A stretch of DNA of 64,000 nt from UBA4781 sp963556045 (GTDB taxonomy: Bacteria; Chloroflexota; Anaerolineae; Anaerolineales; Anaerolineaceae): assembly GCA_963556045.3 (NCBI GenBank), contig CAUVYA020000002.1, positions 2,108,001 to 2,172,000 of the forward strand. The letters are read 5' to 3'. Under the pieces are notes generated by a model that was given only the letters and a program-made list of their open reading frames with translations, was not told the origin of the DNA and did not search any database. Below are positions 8,865 through 16,766 of this stretch, piece after piece (positions within the stretch are counted from its first letter, which is position 1; each line of letters begins with the position of its first letter). The position numbers and the translations under genes were made by a program.

Positions 8865-9611
8865 ATGAAAACGAAGCACTCTCTCTGGCGTTGGATCTGT
8901 GTAGTATCCTTCTTCTTAACAATAGCTATCAATGGCTACGCTAACTATGCAAAGTTAAATGGTGTCACCACCGCGGAAGTATCCGATACGTTTCAGGTTT
9001 ATTTTGTTCCAGCCGGGTATGTGTTCAGTATCTGGGGGGTGATCTATCTTTTCTTGTTTGCCTTCCTGATCTATCAATTCTCTCCATCCCAAAAGAATGA
9101 GGAGCTTTATGCTGACATCGCGCCCTATTTTCTGGTAACCAATGTGGCAAATGCGATCTGGTTGGTGCTGTTCCACTACCAGCAGCACTATTTCACCATC
9201 ATTCCTATGCTTGTTTTGTTAGTTGCCCTTATCTCAATTTACCAGCATCTTCAAAAGAATGCTGGTACTGGGAGGAAGAAGGTTTTTGTTGATCTTCCAT
9301 TCAGCATCTATCTGGGCTGGGTGAACGTGGCGACCATTGCCAATATGACCCAGTTATTGGATTATCTTGGCTGGTCGGGCTTTGGGATCTCGGCGGAAAT
9401 TTGGCTGGTGATCGTTCTGGCGATCGCGGTTATCCTGTCATTCCTGATCAATCGAAAGTATCATGATCTGGCTTATTCGTTGGTGCTGGTGTGGGCTTTT
9501 ATTGGCATCGGGGTGAAATTTCCCGCTAACCGCATTGTTTCATTAAGCGCCTATGTTGCCGCAGGTTTGGTCCTGGTGATTTATCTTCTTACCCCGAAAA
9601 AAGCAGAATAA
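8865..9611 (+). CDS. TspO/MBR-like integral membrane protein
   Basis: The 248-residue protein is strongly hydrophobic with about seven to eight predicted membrane segments. FVPAGYVFSIWGVIYLFLF and WLVLFHYQQHYF resemble the aromatic-rich proteins annotated as tryptophan-rich sensory protein (COG3476), a distant branch of the TspO/MBR family. Family members bind porphyrins or sterols, but the role of this branch is not established. I chose ATG 8865 because it is preceded by GTGAGGT and directly starts a signal-anchor-like segment; an in-frame TTG at 8793 would add a charged 24-residue extension. A terminator follows immediately. Confidence 0.7.
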   Translation: MKTKHSLWRWICVVSFFLTIAINGYANYAKLNGVTTAEVSDTFQVYFVPAGYVFSIWGVIYLFLFAFLIYQFSPSQKNEELYADIAPYFLVTNVANAIWLVLFHYQQHYFTIIPMLVLLVALISIYQHLQKNAGTGRKKVFVDLPFSIYLGWVNVATIANMTQLLDYLGWSGFGISAEIWLVIVLAIAVILSFLINRKYHDLAYSLVLVWAFIGIGVKFPANRIVSLSAYVAAGLVLVIYLLTPKKAE

Positions 9612-9617
9612 ACAATA

Positions 9618-9647
9618 AAAACCCGAGCGTAAAAACTCGGGTTTTTT
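9618..9647. terminator. Rho-independent terminator, bidirectional
   Basis: AAAACCCGAG (9618-9627) pairs perfectly with CTCGGGTTTT (9636-9645) around an 8-base loop, with a T run continuing to 9647 and an A run on the other side. It lies between the convergent TspO-like and E2 genes and can serve both strands. Confidence 0.9.
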
Positions 9648-9649
9648 CT

Positions 9650-10895
9650 TTACCACATCCGCCAGGGTTGTTCGAGGTAGGTGGCAAGTTCTTTCATGAA
9701 TAAGGCTGCTTCTGCTCCGTCGCTAGCGCGATGGTCGGCAGAAAGGGTCGCCTTCATCCGCATGCCCGGTTTAACCACTCCATCTGCCACTACCGGTACT
9801 TGCATGGCGCTTGAAACTGCCAGAATGGCGGTTTCTGGTGGATTAATAATGGCGCTGAATTCCTCCACCCCATACATTCCCAGATTGCTAATGGTAAAGG
9901 TTGATCCTAATGGTAAAGGTTGATCCTTCGATATCTTGAGGGTTTACTTTTCCATTTTTCACACGTTTGACCATGGCGCGCATTTCATCAGATATTTGCA
10001 GTAAGCTTTTTTGGTCAGCGCTGCGGCATACTACCGTCAATAATCCCTCTTTCACTGCTACTGCATTTCCGATATGGATATCTCCATGCAGGGTCAGGGC
10101 AGTCTCATCCAGTGATGCGTTGAGCTTTGGAAACTGCCGCAATGTCATAGCGACTGCTTTCACTAAAAAATCATTGATAGAGATGTGCTCTTCTTTTGGA
10201 CGACCCTGGTTGATCTCAGCACGCATCTTCAACAAGATTTCAACATCGTAACTGTAGGTGACGTAAAAATGGGGGATGGTTTGTTTGGATTGCTGCATGC
10301 GTGCGCCAATCGTTTTCCGCAGTTTGCTCAGCGGCTGCAGGGTCACTTCTCCCGCTTGTATCTTTACAGTGGGCGACGTTGTTTCTACAGGTTGTGCCTC
10401 AACTGACGTGAGATGTTTTTCAATATCTCGCTTGACGATTCTCCCTCCAGGACCACTACCTGTGATGGATGAAAGATCAACACCATTTTCAATTGCTATA
10501 GCTTTCGCCAGTGGAGAAGCCTTAAGGGAACCTTCTTGTTTTCTGTTGGTCTCTTCCTTGGCAATAGATTCCGCAGGTTCTGGATTAATCTCTTTTCCCT
10601 TTTCGCGACCTTCTGTAGTTTTTATCTTATCCGGCGTATCCAAATCATATTCTTCACCCTGTTCACCGATCACTGCGATGGGGGTTCCCACCGGTACAGT
10701 TGTGTTAACTTCGATCAATTCTTTCAGGATGGTACCGCTGAAGGATGATTCAACCTGAATGGTAGCTTTGTCAGTTTCGATCTCTGCCAGAGCTTCCCCT
10801 TTTTCAATCGATTCGCCTTCTTTTTTAACCCAGCTTGCCAGGGTTCCTTCTGCCATATCAAAACCAAGCTTGGGCATTTCAACTATATTTGCCAT
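9650..10895 (-). pseudogene. Dihydrolipoamide acyltransferase (E2), frameshifted
   Basis: This would be the E2 core of a pyruvate or acetoin dehydrogenase complex. The 5' part (9888-10895, 335 residues) holds a lipoyl domain with the lysine in ETDKATIQVES (about residue 43), an E3/E1-binding domain (KASPLAKAIAIENGVDL...GGRIVKRDI) and the first part of the acyltransferase domain. The 3' part (9650-9877) holds the rest, including the catalytic SADHRASDGA. The frames are separated by an exact 19-bp tandem duplication. Removing one copy restores TFTISNLGMYGVEEF and a continuous 408-residue protein. Its ATG overlaps the E1beta stop codon (TAATG). It is either a true recent mutation or an assembly artefact. 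Confidence 0.9.
9888..9927. repeat. 19-bp tandem duplication inside the E2 gene
   Basis: The unit TAATGGTAAAGGTTGATCC occurs twice in direct succession (9889-9907 and 9908-9926), with one further matching base on each side. Nineteen is not divisible by three, so the duplication causes the E2 frameshift. The single-copy sequence encodes the canonical family motif, so the duplication is the derived state. Confidence 0.95.
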
Positions 10896-11869
10896 TATCG
10901 TAAAACCTCCTTTACGGCTTGAATGATGTCAGCTATTTGCGGTAGTGCCAACTGTTCCAGATGACTGTTGTACGGTAAAGGCACTTCTTTCTGCGCCACC
11001 CGCTGAATTGGAGCATCCACATAATCGAATGCTTCTTCATAAATGCGGGTGGAAACCTCCGCACCAATTCCATACGATAACCAACCCTCCTCCACGATAA
11101 CTGCTCGATTGGTCTTTTTAAAGGAAGTGATCACCGCTCCCATATCAAGGGGACGCAGTGAGCGCAGATCTACGATCTCAACCTCAATCCCATCTTTCGC
11201 AAGCTGTTCGGCAGCATCCAGGCAGTACTTGACCATTTTTGAATAGGTTACGATAGTGACGTCCTTTCCCACCCGCTGAACTGTTGATTTTCCGATCGGG
11301 ATGGTGTAGTCCCCTTCTGGCACTTCCCCGCGCATTTGATATAGTGTTGCATTTTCGATGAAGAGGATTGGGTTATTGCTGCGAATGGCAGATTTTAATA
11401 ATCCTTTTGCATCTGCCGGTGTACCAGGTGCGACCACCTTCAACCCAGGGAAATGGGCGAAAATGACATCCGGCGTTTGAGAGTGGGTGGCACCCAGCTG
11501 CCGACCGCCTCCGCTTGGCGCGCGGATCACCAGAGGGAGTACCATCTGCCCGCCGAACATATAATGCAGCTTGGCGGCTTGATTGACAATTTGGTCCATA
11601 GCGACAAAAGCAAAGTTAATGGTCATCAATTCGGCGATTGGTCGCAATCCATTCAGAGCCGCTCCAATGGCTGCCCCAATGATGGCGCTCTCTGCAATGG
11701 GAGTATCGCGCACACGTTCTTCACCAAAATGATCAAGGAATCCTTTGGTTACAGCGTATGTTCCTCCCCACACTCCCACTTCTTCGCCCATGATGAATAC
11801 TTTTTCATCGCGTTCCATTTCTTCCCAGATAGCTTGGGATATCGCTTCTCGCATTGTTATAATCGCCAT
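10895..11869 (-). CDS. 2-oxoacid dehydrogenase E1 component, beta subunit
   Basis: This 324-residue protein has the usual length of PdhB/AcoB. With the alpha subunit it forms the thiamine-diphosphate E1 enzyme that decarboxylates pyruvate (or acetoin) and reductively acylates E2. Visible features are the N-terminal pyrimidine-binding domain (FIMGEEVGVWGGTYAVTKG, ESAIIGAAIGAALNGLRPIAE) and the C-terminal transketolase domain (DVTIVTYSKM, VEIVDLRSLRPLD, VEEGWLSYGIGAEV). The order is E1alpha-E1beta-E2 with gaps of 3 and -1 bases, so it is a tight operon. No E3 (dihydrolipoamide dehydrogenase) gene is in the window. Confidence 0.93.
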   Translation of the reverse strand: MAIITMREAISQAIWEEMERDEKVFIMGEEVGVWGGTYAVTKGFLDHFGEERVRDTPIAESAIIGAAIGAALNGLRPIAELMTINFAFVAMDQIVNQAAKLHYMFGGQMVLPLVIRAPSGGGRQLGATHSQTPDVIFAHFPGLKVVAPGTPADAKGLLKSAIRSNNPILFIENATLYQMRGEVPEGDYTIPIGKSTVQRVGKDVTIVTYSKMVKYCLDAAEQLAKDGIEVEIVDLRSLRPLDMGAVITSFKKTNRAVIVEEGWLSYGIGAEVSTRIYEEAFDYVDAPIQRVAQKEVPLPYNSHLEQLALPQIADIIQAVKEVLR

Positions 11870-11872
11870 GCT

Positions 11873-12829
11873 TCATTCCTCCACATAGATATTCCTGAAA
11901 AGATCTTCATCGGCAGGCTCAGGACTATTCTCAGCGAACTCCACTGCTTCCATGATCTCTTTTGCAGCTTGCTCATCGATCTTATCCAATTGTTTTTCTT
12001 TTACGTTTTCTTCCTGAATCAGGAACTTTCGGAATCGATCGATTGGACCATTTTCAATGTATGTATCAACCTCATCCTTGCTGCGATATCGTTCCGGATC
12101 CCCCATGGAATGCCCTTTAAACCGATAAGTGCATACCTCTACAAATTGCGGACCGCTTCCCTCGCGGATTTCCTTCAGCCGTGCTGCAACCATATCCCGC
12201 ACAGCTAACACATCCATGCCATCCACATCGTATGCAGGCATGCCATAGCCGCATGCTTTTTGGATGATATTGGATACTGCCGAAGCTCGTTCTGGTGAAG
12301 TTCCCATACCGTACTGGTTATTCTCGCAGATCCATAATACCGGGAGTTTCCATACCATTGCCATGTTCACCCCCTCATGGAAAAAGCCTATATTTGTTGC
12401 TCCTTCTCCGAACATGCAGATCGTGACAGCATCTCTTTTTTCCATTTTATCTGCCAGCGCCAATCCGGTTGCAATGGGGATATGCGCACCAACGATAGCA
12501 TGCCCTCCCCAGAAATTACGGGTGATATCGGCCATGTGCATTGATCCACCTCGTCCTTTTGAAATACCGGTCGCTTTACCCATTAATTCGGCGATGATCT
12601 GATTCACCGGGATACCCGCATTGACTGCTACTCCATGGTCGCGATACGCAGTGATCACGTGGTCGTCTTTATCTCGTGCAGCCAGAACACCTGTGCTTAC
12701 GGCTTCTTCGCCAATATACAGATGTAAAAAACCGCCAACTTTCCCTGCCTGGTACAGCTCTGCTGCTTTCTCTTCCAGGTGGCGGATAAGGACCATTTGT
12801 TTATAAAGGTCAAGATATTCTCCATTCAT
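11873..12829 (-). CDS. 2-oxoacid dehydrogenase E1 component, alpha subunit
   Basis: This 318-residue protein matches PdhA/AcoA in length. It binds thiamine diphosphate and Mg2+ through the GEGATN...NN motif (FGEGATNIGFFHEGVNMA, then ICENNQYG). GHSMGDPERYRSKDEV is the conserved C-terminal loop. It is first in the E1alpha-E1beta-E2 operon. AAAGGAG lies upstream of the start with rather long spacing (about 12 bases). A TATAAT on this strand at 12881-12886 could be the -10 box, without a good -35. Whether the complex uses pyruvate or acetoin cannot be told from sequence. Confidence 0.92.
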   Translation of the reverse strand: MNGEYLDLYKQMVLIRHLEEKAAELYQAGKVGGFLHLYIGEEAVSTGVLAARDKDDHVITAYRDHGVAVNAGIPVNQIIAELMGKATGISKGRGGSMHMADITRNFWGGHAIVGAHIPIATGLALADKMEKRDAVTICMFGEGATNIGFFHEGVNMAMVWKLPVLWICENNQYGMGTSPERASAVSNIIQKACGYGMPAYDVDGMDVLAVRDMVAARLKEIREGSGPQFVEVCTYRFKGHSMGDPERYRSKDEVDTYIENGPIDRFRKFLIQEENVKEKQLDKIDEQAAKEIMEAVEFAENSPEPADEDLFRNIYVEE

Positions 12830-12975
12830 TATTCTTCATGCTCCTTTCGGACAACCTACTTAATGAGGATAACTTATTTCATTATACGGAGACAAGGTGC
12901 AATGCAGATTTTATAAAGTATTAACATATAAAACGAATAAGAATATCCTATTCATAAGTATGAGGAAAAACTATA

Positions 12976-13410
12976 TCAAGAAAGTTTTGAAGTGCAGTGT
13001 GGGCAGCGCGCGGCTTGGAGGGGGATTTCGGTGAAGCAATAGGGGCATGTTTTGGTGGTCGCTTCTACAGGAGTGGCTTTGGATTGGTTCAACCGATTGA
13101 TCTGCTTGATCACGATGAACAATGCTAAGGCGATGATGATGAATTCCACTACTTGATTGAGGAACAGACCGTAGTTCATTGTCACTGCCCCGGCATTTTG
13201 TGCATCCTGTAAGGTTTTGTACCGATCACCGCTGAGAGTTATGAACATATTGCTGAAATCTACTTTACCCAGCAGCAGACCGATCGGGGGCATGATGATG
13301 TCATTGACCAGCGAACTGATGATCTTCCCAAATGCGCTGCCTAGAACAACGCCTACTGCCAGGTCAATTACACTTCCTCGCTGGATAAATTCTTTAAACT
13401 CCTTGAACAT
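12976..13410 (-). CDS. mscL: Large-conductance mechanosensitive channel with C-terminal zinc ribbon
   Basis: The 144-residue protein begins MFKEFKEFIQRGSVIDLAVGV, the typical amphipathic N-terminus and pore helix TM1 of MscL; the second membrane helix is around FIIIALALFIVIKQI. It opens under membrane tension to release solutes during osmotic downshock. The usual cytoplasmic helix is followed by a CPYC-x10-CPHC motif (about residues 119-137), a small zinc-ribbon tail. I chose ATG 13410 because AAGGAG precedes it; the longer frame lacks a ribosome site. It starts 13 bases after the PD40 lipoprotein gene and is probably co-transcribed with it. Confidence 0.93.
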   Translation of the reverse strand: MFKEFKEFIQRGSVIDLAVGVVLGSAFGKIISSLVNDIIMPPIGLLLGKVDFSNMFITLSGDRYKTLQDAQNAGAVTMNYGLFLNQVVEFIIIALALFIVIKQINRLNQSKATPVEATTKTCPYCFTEIPLQAARCPHCTSKLS

Positions 13411-13423
13411 TTTTTCTCCTTTC

Positions 13424-14380
13424 TTATTTTTTATACGCGATATAAATATCGGCATCATAGATTTTTCCGTCTCTTACGAAATGATGTGTAAAATAGATAT
13501 TTCCTTCCTGATCTATGGTAGGTTCACCTGCAAATTGTGAAATGATCAATTGGGGGGAAGACCATTCTTCACCATCCCAGGTGGAACGGTAGATGGCAGG
13601 TGAACCTTGATATGTCCTCGTAAACCAGATTTCGCTATTGTCATCGCTGAAAAAAGGTCTGGAATCATCAAATTCGGTATTGATACTGCCAAGATTCTGT
13701 GGTTTATTCCATCCCTCAGGGGTTAACGATGTTGTCCATAAATCATTTTTCCCCATCCCTTCTGCGAGCGCAGCATGAAAGAGGATGGTTTGATTGTCGT
13801 TGCTGATATCCATCTCGCCAATGCCGATAATCTCATTTAATTCCTGCCCGGCATTATGGATATTCCCCCATTCCTCTCCATCATAGGTGGCGGTCCAGAA
13901 ATCAATGGAGCGATAATTCCCGTCTCGGATGGAACAGAACCAAAGCATGTCCCCACGAACGGTTGGGCATCCATCCAGAGTATGTTCTGTTCCTTCTGTT
14001 AACCAGATTCGTTCCGGTTCACTCCATTCACCATTTTTAAAGTAGGAAATATAGATCCCTGTGAATCCATCACCGACCTGTTCCTCTGCCGGGATCATGG
14101 TGTCGGGAGTGAAGAAGAAAAATAGGGCATTCCTGGTGGAGTCAAAAAATGGGCTATCCTCTCCACCGCTGGTGTTGATAGGACCAATGAGGGGAATGGG
14201 TTGTTCCCATCCTTCTGCTTGCAGTGTGGGAGGGGTAAGGTCCTCCGTCAGGTTCGTGTTATCTTTTCTATCAACGATGCTGCTTCTTGAGAGAATTTCA
14301 CTGCTTGCTGGTTGGTTTTCGCAGGCGTAACAGATAAAAACGATGATGATAAGAAATACAAGGCACCATATTTTTTTCAT
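13424..14380 (-). CDS. PD40/WD40-like beta-propeller lipoprotein
   Basis: The 318-residue protein starts MKKIWCLVFLIIIVFICYAC, a lipoprotein signal peptide with a somewhat unusual lipobox (CYAC), so it is probably anchored outside the membrane. The mature part contains repeated segments of the PD40 kind, for example DSRPFFSDDNSEIWFTR, DISNDNQTILFHA and DGCPTVRGDMLWFCS. These resemble TolB/OmpA-associated propellers that bind protein or glycan partners. I chose ATG 14380 because the upstream extension is charged and precedes the signal peptide. No enzyme motif is seen. It is likely in one transcript with mscL. Confidence 0.8.
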   Translation of the reverse strand: MKKIWCLVFLIIIVFICYACENQPASSEILSRSSIVDRKDNTNLTEDLTPPTLQAEGWEQPIPLIGPINTSGGEDSPFFDSTRNALFFFFTPDTMIPAEEQVGDGFTGIYISYFKNGEWSEPERIWLTEGTEHTLDGCPTVRGDMLWFCSIRDGNYRSIDFWTATYDGEEWGNIHNAGQELNEIIGIGEMDISNDNQTILFHAALAEGMGKNDLWTTSLTPEGWNKPQNLGSINTEFDDSRPFFSDDNSEIWFTRTYQGSPAIYRSTWDGEEWSSPQLIISQFAGEPTIDQEGNIYFTHHFVRDGKIYDADIYIAYKK

Positions 14381-14709
14381 TGTTAGTTGGGCACTCCAGA
14401 AGGGCAGGAAGGATATGCAGCGCTCCCGTCGCATGTACAATTCCAATCGTTGATATTGATTTCATACACCTTTTCATTAAACACAACAACAGAAGTCGCT
14501 GGATTATACATACTGGTTACAGTAATAAGAAGCAAGCAAGTATTTAGCATGGCTTCTACTTCACAGACAAAAGAATTAAAATCGTTTATATTATCTATAA
14601 TACGATATAAATGATAAAATACGACGAGCTTTAAAGAAAAGCAATTAAGTAAGCAGATACAACGTTAAAACATAATCCTCGCCGTACATAAAACTGGACT
14701 TTTAAGGGA
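14381..14709. other. Intergenic region between divergent PD40 and GT2 genes
   Basis: No gene is seen. TATAAT at 14596-14601 lies within an AT-rich imperfect inverted repeat (ATCG 14581-14584 with CGAT 14603-14606, inner TATTAT-CT-ATAATA at 14589-14602). This may be the promoter or operator of the glycosyltransferase gene, whose own ribosome site AAGGGA directly precedes 14710. Confidence 0.4.
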
Positions 14710-16761
14710 ATGAACGACACAATATATGCGTTGGTGCGCGCGGTAATTGCACTATATCCATTTTTGTATTCTCTGGCAGTCATAGTCGGTACTGTTTTTG
14801 CAGTGAGTGGTTTTACCGATATCATTTTTGATTTCTATTTCATTTTTCGTTCCATTCGCCGTTTCTTTTTATCCAAAAATTGGACGAAACTTACACGTGA
14901 ACGATTAGAGGCGCGTGAACAGCAAAAGATTGCGTTGATCATTGCCTGTTGGCATGAAGAGGCGGTTATCGCGAAAACGTTAAAGAATGCCTGCGAATCT
15001 ATCCATTACCGTAACTATGACATCTTTGTTGGTACATATCCCAATGACCCTGATACACAGCGGGAAGTAGATAAAGTTTCAAAGTTGTACCCACAGGTTC
15101 ATAAAGTTGTTACTGCTGATGATGGTCCTACGAATAAGGCTGCCAATTTAAACCAGGTTTTCGAAGCGATTGAAGATTATGAAAAAAAGACCGGTTTGCA
15201 GTATGAGATCATCATCATGCACGATTCTGAAGATGTGATCCATCCTTATGAATTCCTGGTCTCAAATTACCTGATCCCCCGCATGGATATTGTTCAGGTT
15301 CCTGTTTTTCCAATGGCAGTACCTTCTCGACATTGGACGCACTGGACATATGCTGATGAATTTGCTGAAAATCACACAAAATTACTGCTGGTGCGTGAAT
15401 ATACAGGGGGCTTTGTGCCCTCTGCCGGTGTAGGAACTTCCTTTACAAAACGTGCTTTTGAATTATTTTCTGTTGAAAATGAGAAACGCATTTTTACGCC
15501 CGGTTCACTCACCGAAGACTATGAATTGGGGCTGCGCTTAAATTTACGAGGATATAAAGCTGCTTTTGTGTTAATTCATCTTCCGCCTGAGGGTGATGAG
15601 AAACGACAGAAACGACGTGCATCAGATTGGGTTGCAACACGAGCTGTATTCCCGCTGGATTTTAAGAGAGCTGTGCGTCAAAAAACACGCTGGAATATCG
15701 GCATCATTTTACAAAGCTGGCAGAAAATTGGCTGGACAGGAAATGCGACTATCCGCTGGAATTTATTTCAGGATCGTAAAGCATTATTTACAACACCGGC
15801 AAACTTTTTTGGTTATTTTGTTTTTGCATATTTCATCCTTTATCAGATTTTACGCACTTACTTTGCACAGTATATGCCCCCTCTGATCGTAAAAGGTACT
15901 TTCTTATGGTATTTGACGGTCATATCCACGTTCTTTATGATCTGGCGTTCCATCAACCGTGCCTATGCTGTAGCTAAGATCTATGGTCTTTGGCCCAGTA
16001 TTCTGTCAATTCCACGTTCTATTTGGGGAAATGTGATCAACTTTTTCGCATTAACACGAGCGATCAGTCAATATACGACCAGTCGCTTGCGCAAGCAGCA
16101 TATGCACTGGGATAAAACTGATCATGAATTTCCGTCTGAAGTGATTGAAGAAGAGCGTGCTACGCAGGACTTACAATCATCTATGATCGAAACCGAGGTT
16201 CAAAAAACAGATATTAATAGAGATGCCATTATCGCGGAATTCAATCAGGTAATGGACACAGGCAATGTTGCCGAAAGAGTGAATGCGATTAGGAAGATTG
16301 ATCGTTCCACAGGATCTATCCTATTTACCTATCTGGTGAAACAGTATAATGACCCGGATTGGCGTATACGTGGAGAATTTTGTCGTACTTGCAGTTACCT
16401 GCGTTATGCTCAGGCTATCCCCTATCTTCATGAACTGGCAAGTGACCCTGATTGGACGGTTCGCAGCAATGCAGTCAGGGCGTTAGGGAAAATGGGCGAG
16501 ATTGGTGAAATGGAATTGCTGGATATTTTACGGGGTGATGATCATTATGCCAGTGAAGCAGCACAGGTTATTCTGGAACACCAGTCGTTCTTTAAGCAGA
16601 ATGTTCGCCGTTTGTTATCAAGAGATAAAAGTGAAATCAAACGCGGATTGAGTTTCCTGGAAGATCTGCGGAATCACGGAAAATCAAAACTTGCTGACCA
16701 GTTGTTAAATATGTATCGTGATGGCAATATCAAAGAAATTAGAACTTTCCTTGGAGATTGA
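14710..16761 (+). CDS. NfrB-like family 2 glycosyltransferase with C-terminal HEAT repeats
   Basis: The 683-residue membrane protein has an N-terminal helix (about 10-45), a cytoplasmic GT2 domain (about 70-330) and several C-terminal helices (about 355-450). It has processive-GT features: the HDSED acid pair, EDYELGLRL, and RQKTRW as the QxxRW motif. It resembles NfrB, the phage N4 receptor-system glycosyltransferase. In NfrB the C-terminus carries a c-di-GMP-binding domain; here residues about 505-683 form HEAT-like repeats (DPDWRIRGEFCRTCSYLRY, DPDWTVRSNAVRALGKMG). It probably makes or exports a surface polysaccharide. Genes for an HD-GYP and a GGDEF protein follow, so control by c-di-GMP is a reasonable inference. 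Confidence 0.82.
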   Translation: MNDTIYALVRAVIALYPFLYSLAVIVGTVFAVSGFTDIIFDFYFIFRSIRRFFLSKNWTKLTRERLEAREQQKIALIIACWHEEAVIAKTLKNACESIHYRNYDIFVGTYPNDPDTQREVDKVSKLYPQVHKVVTADDGPTNKAANLNQVFEAIEDYEKKTGLQYEIIIMHDSEDVIHPYEFLVSNYLIPRMDIVQVPVFPMAVPSRHWTHWTYADEFAENHTKLLLVREYTGGFVPSAGVGTSFTKRAFELFSVENEKRIFTPGSLTEDYELGLRLNLRGYKAAFVLIHLPPEGDEKRQKRRASDWVATRAVFPLDFKRAVRQKTRWNIGIILQSWQKIGWTGNATIRWNLFQDRKALFTTPANFFGYFVFAYFILYQILRTYFAQYMPPLIVKGTFLWYLTVISTFFMIWRSINRAYAVAKIYGLWPSILSIPRSIWGNVINFFALTRAISQYTTSRLRKQHMHWDKTDHEFPSEVIEEERATQDLQSSMIETEVQKTDINRDAIIAEFNQVMDTGNVAERVNAIRKIDRSTGSILFTYLVKQYNDPDWRIRGEFCRTCSYLRYAQAIPYLHELASDPDWTVRSNAVRALGKMGEIGEMELLDILRGDDHYASEAAQVILEHQSFFKQNVRRLLSRDKSEIKRGLSFLEDLRNHGKSKLADQLLNMYRDGNIKEIRTFLGD

Positions 16762-16766
16762 TCTTT

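Noticed and set aside
11453..12208. 251-codon open frame on the plus strand
   Set aside because: It lies antisense to the clearly real E1alpha and E1beta genes, has no domain-like sequence and is rich in Phe/His/Ser as expected for a shadow frame.
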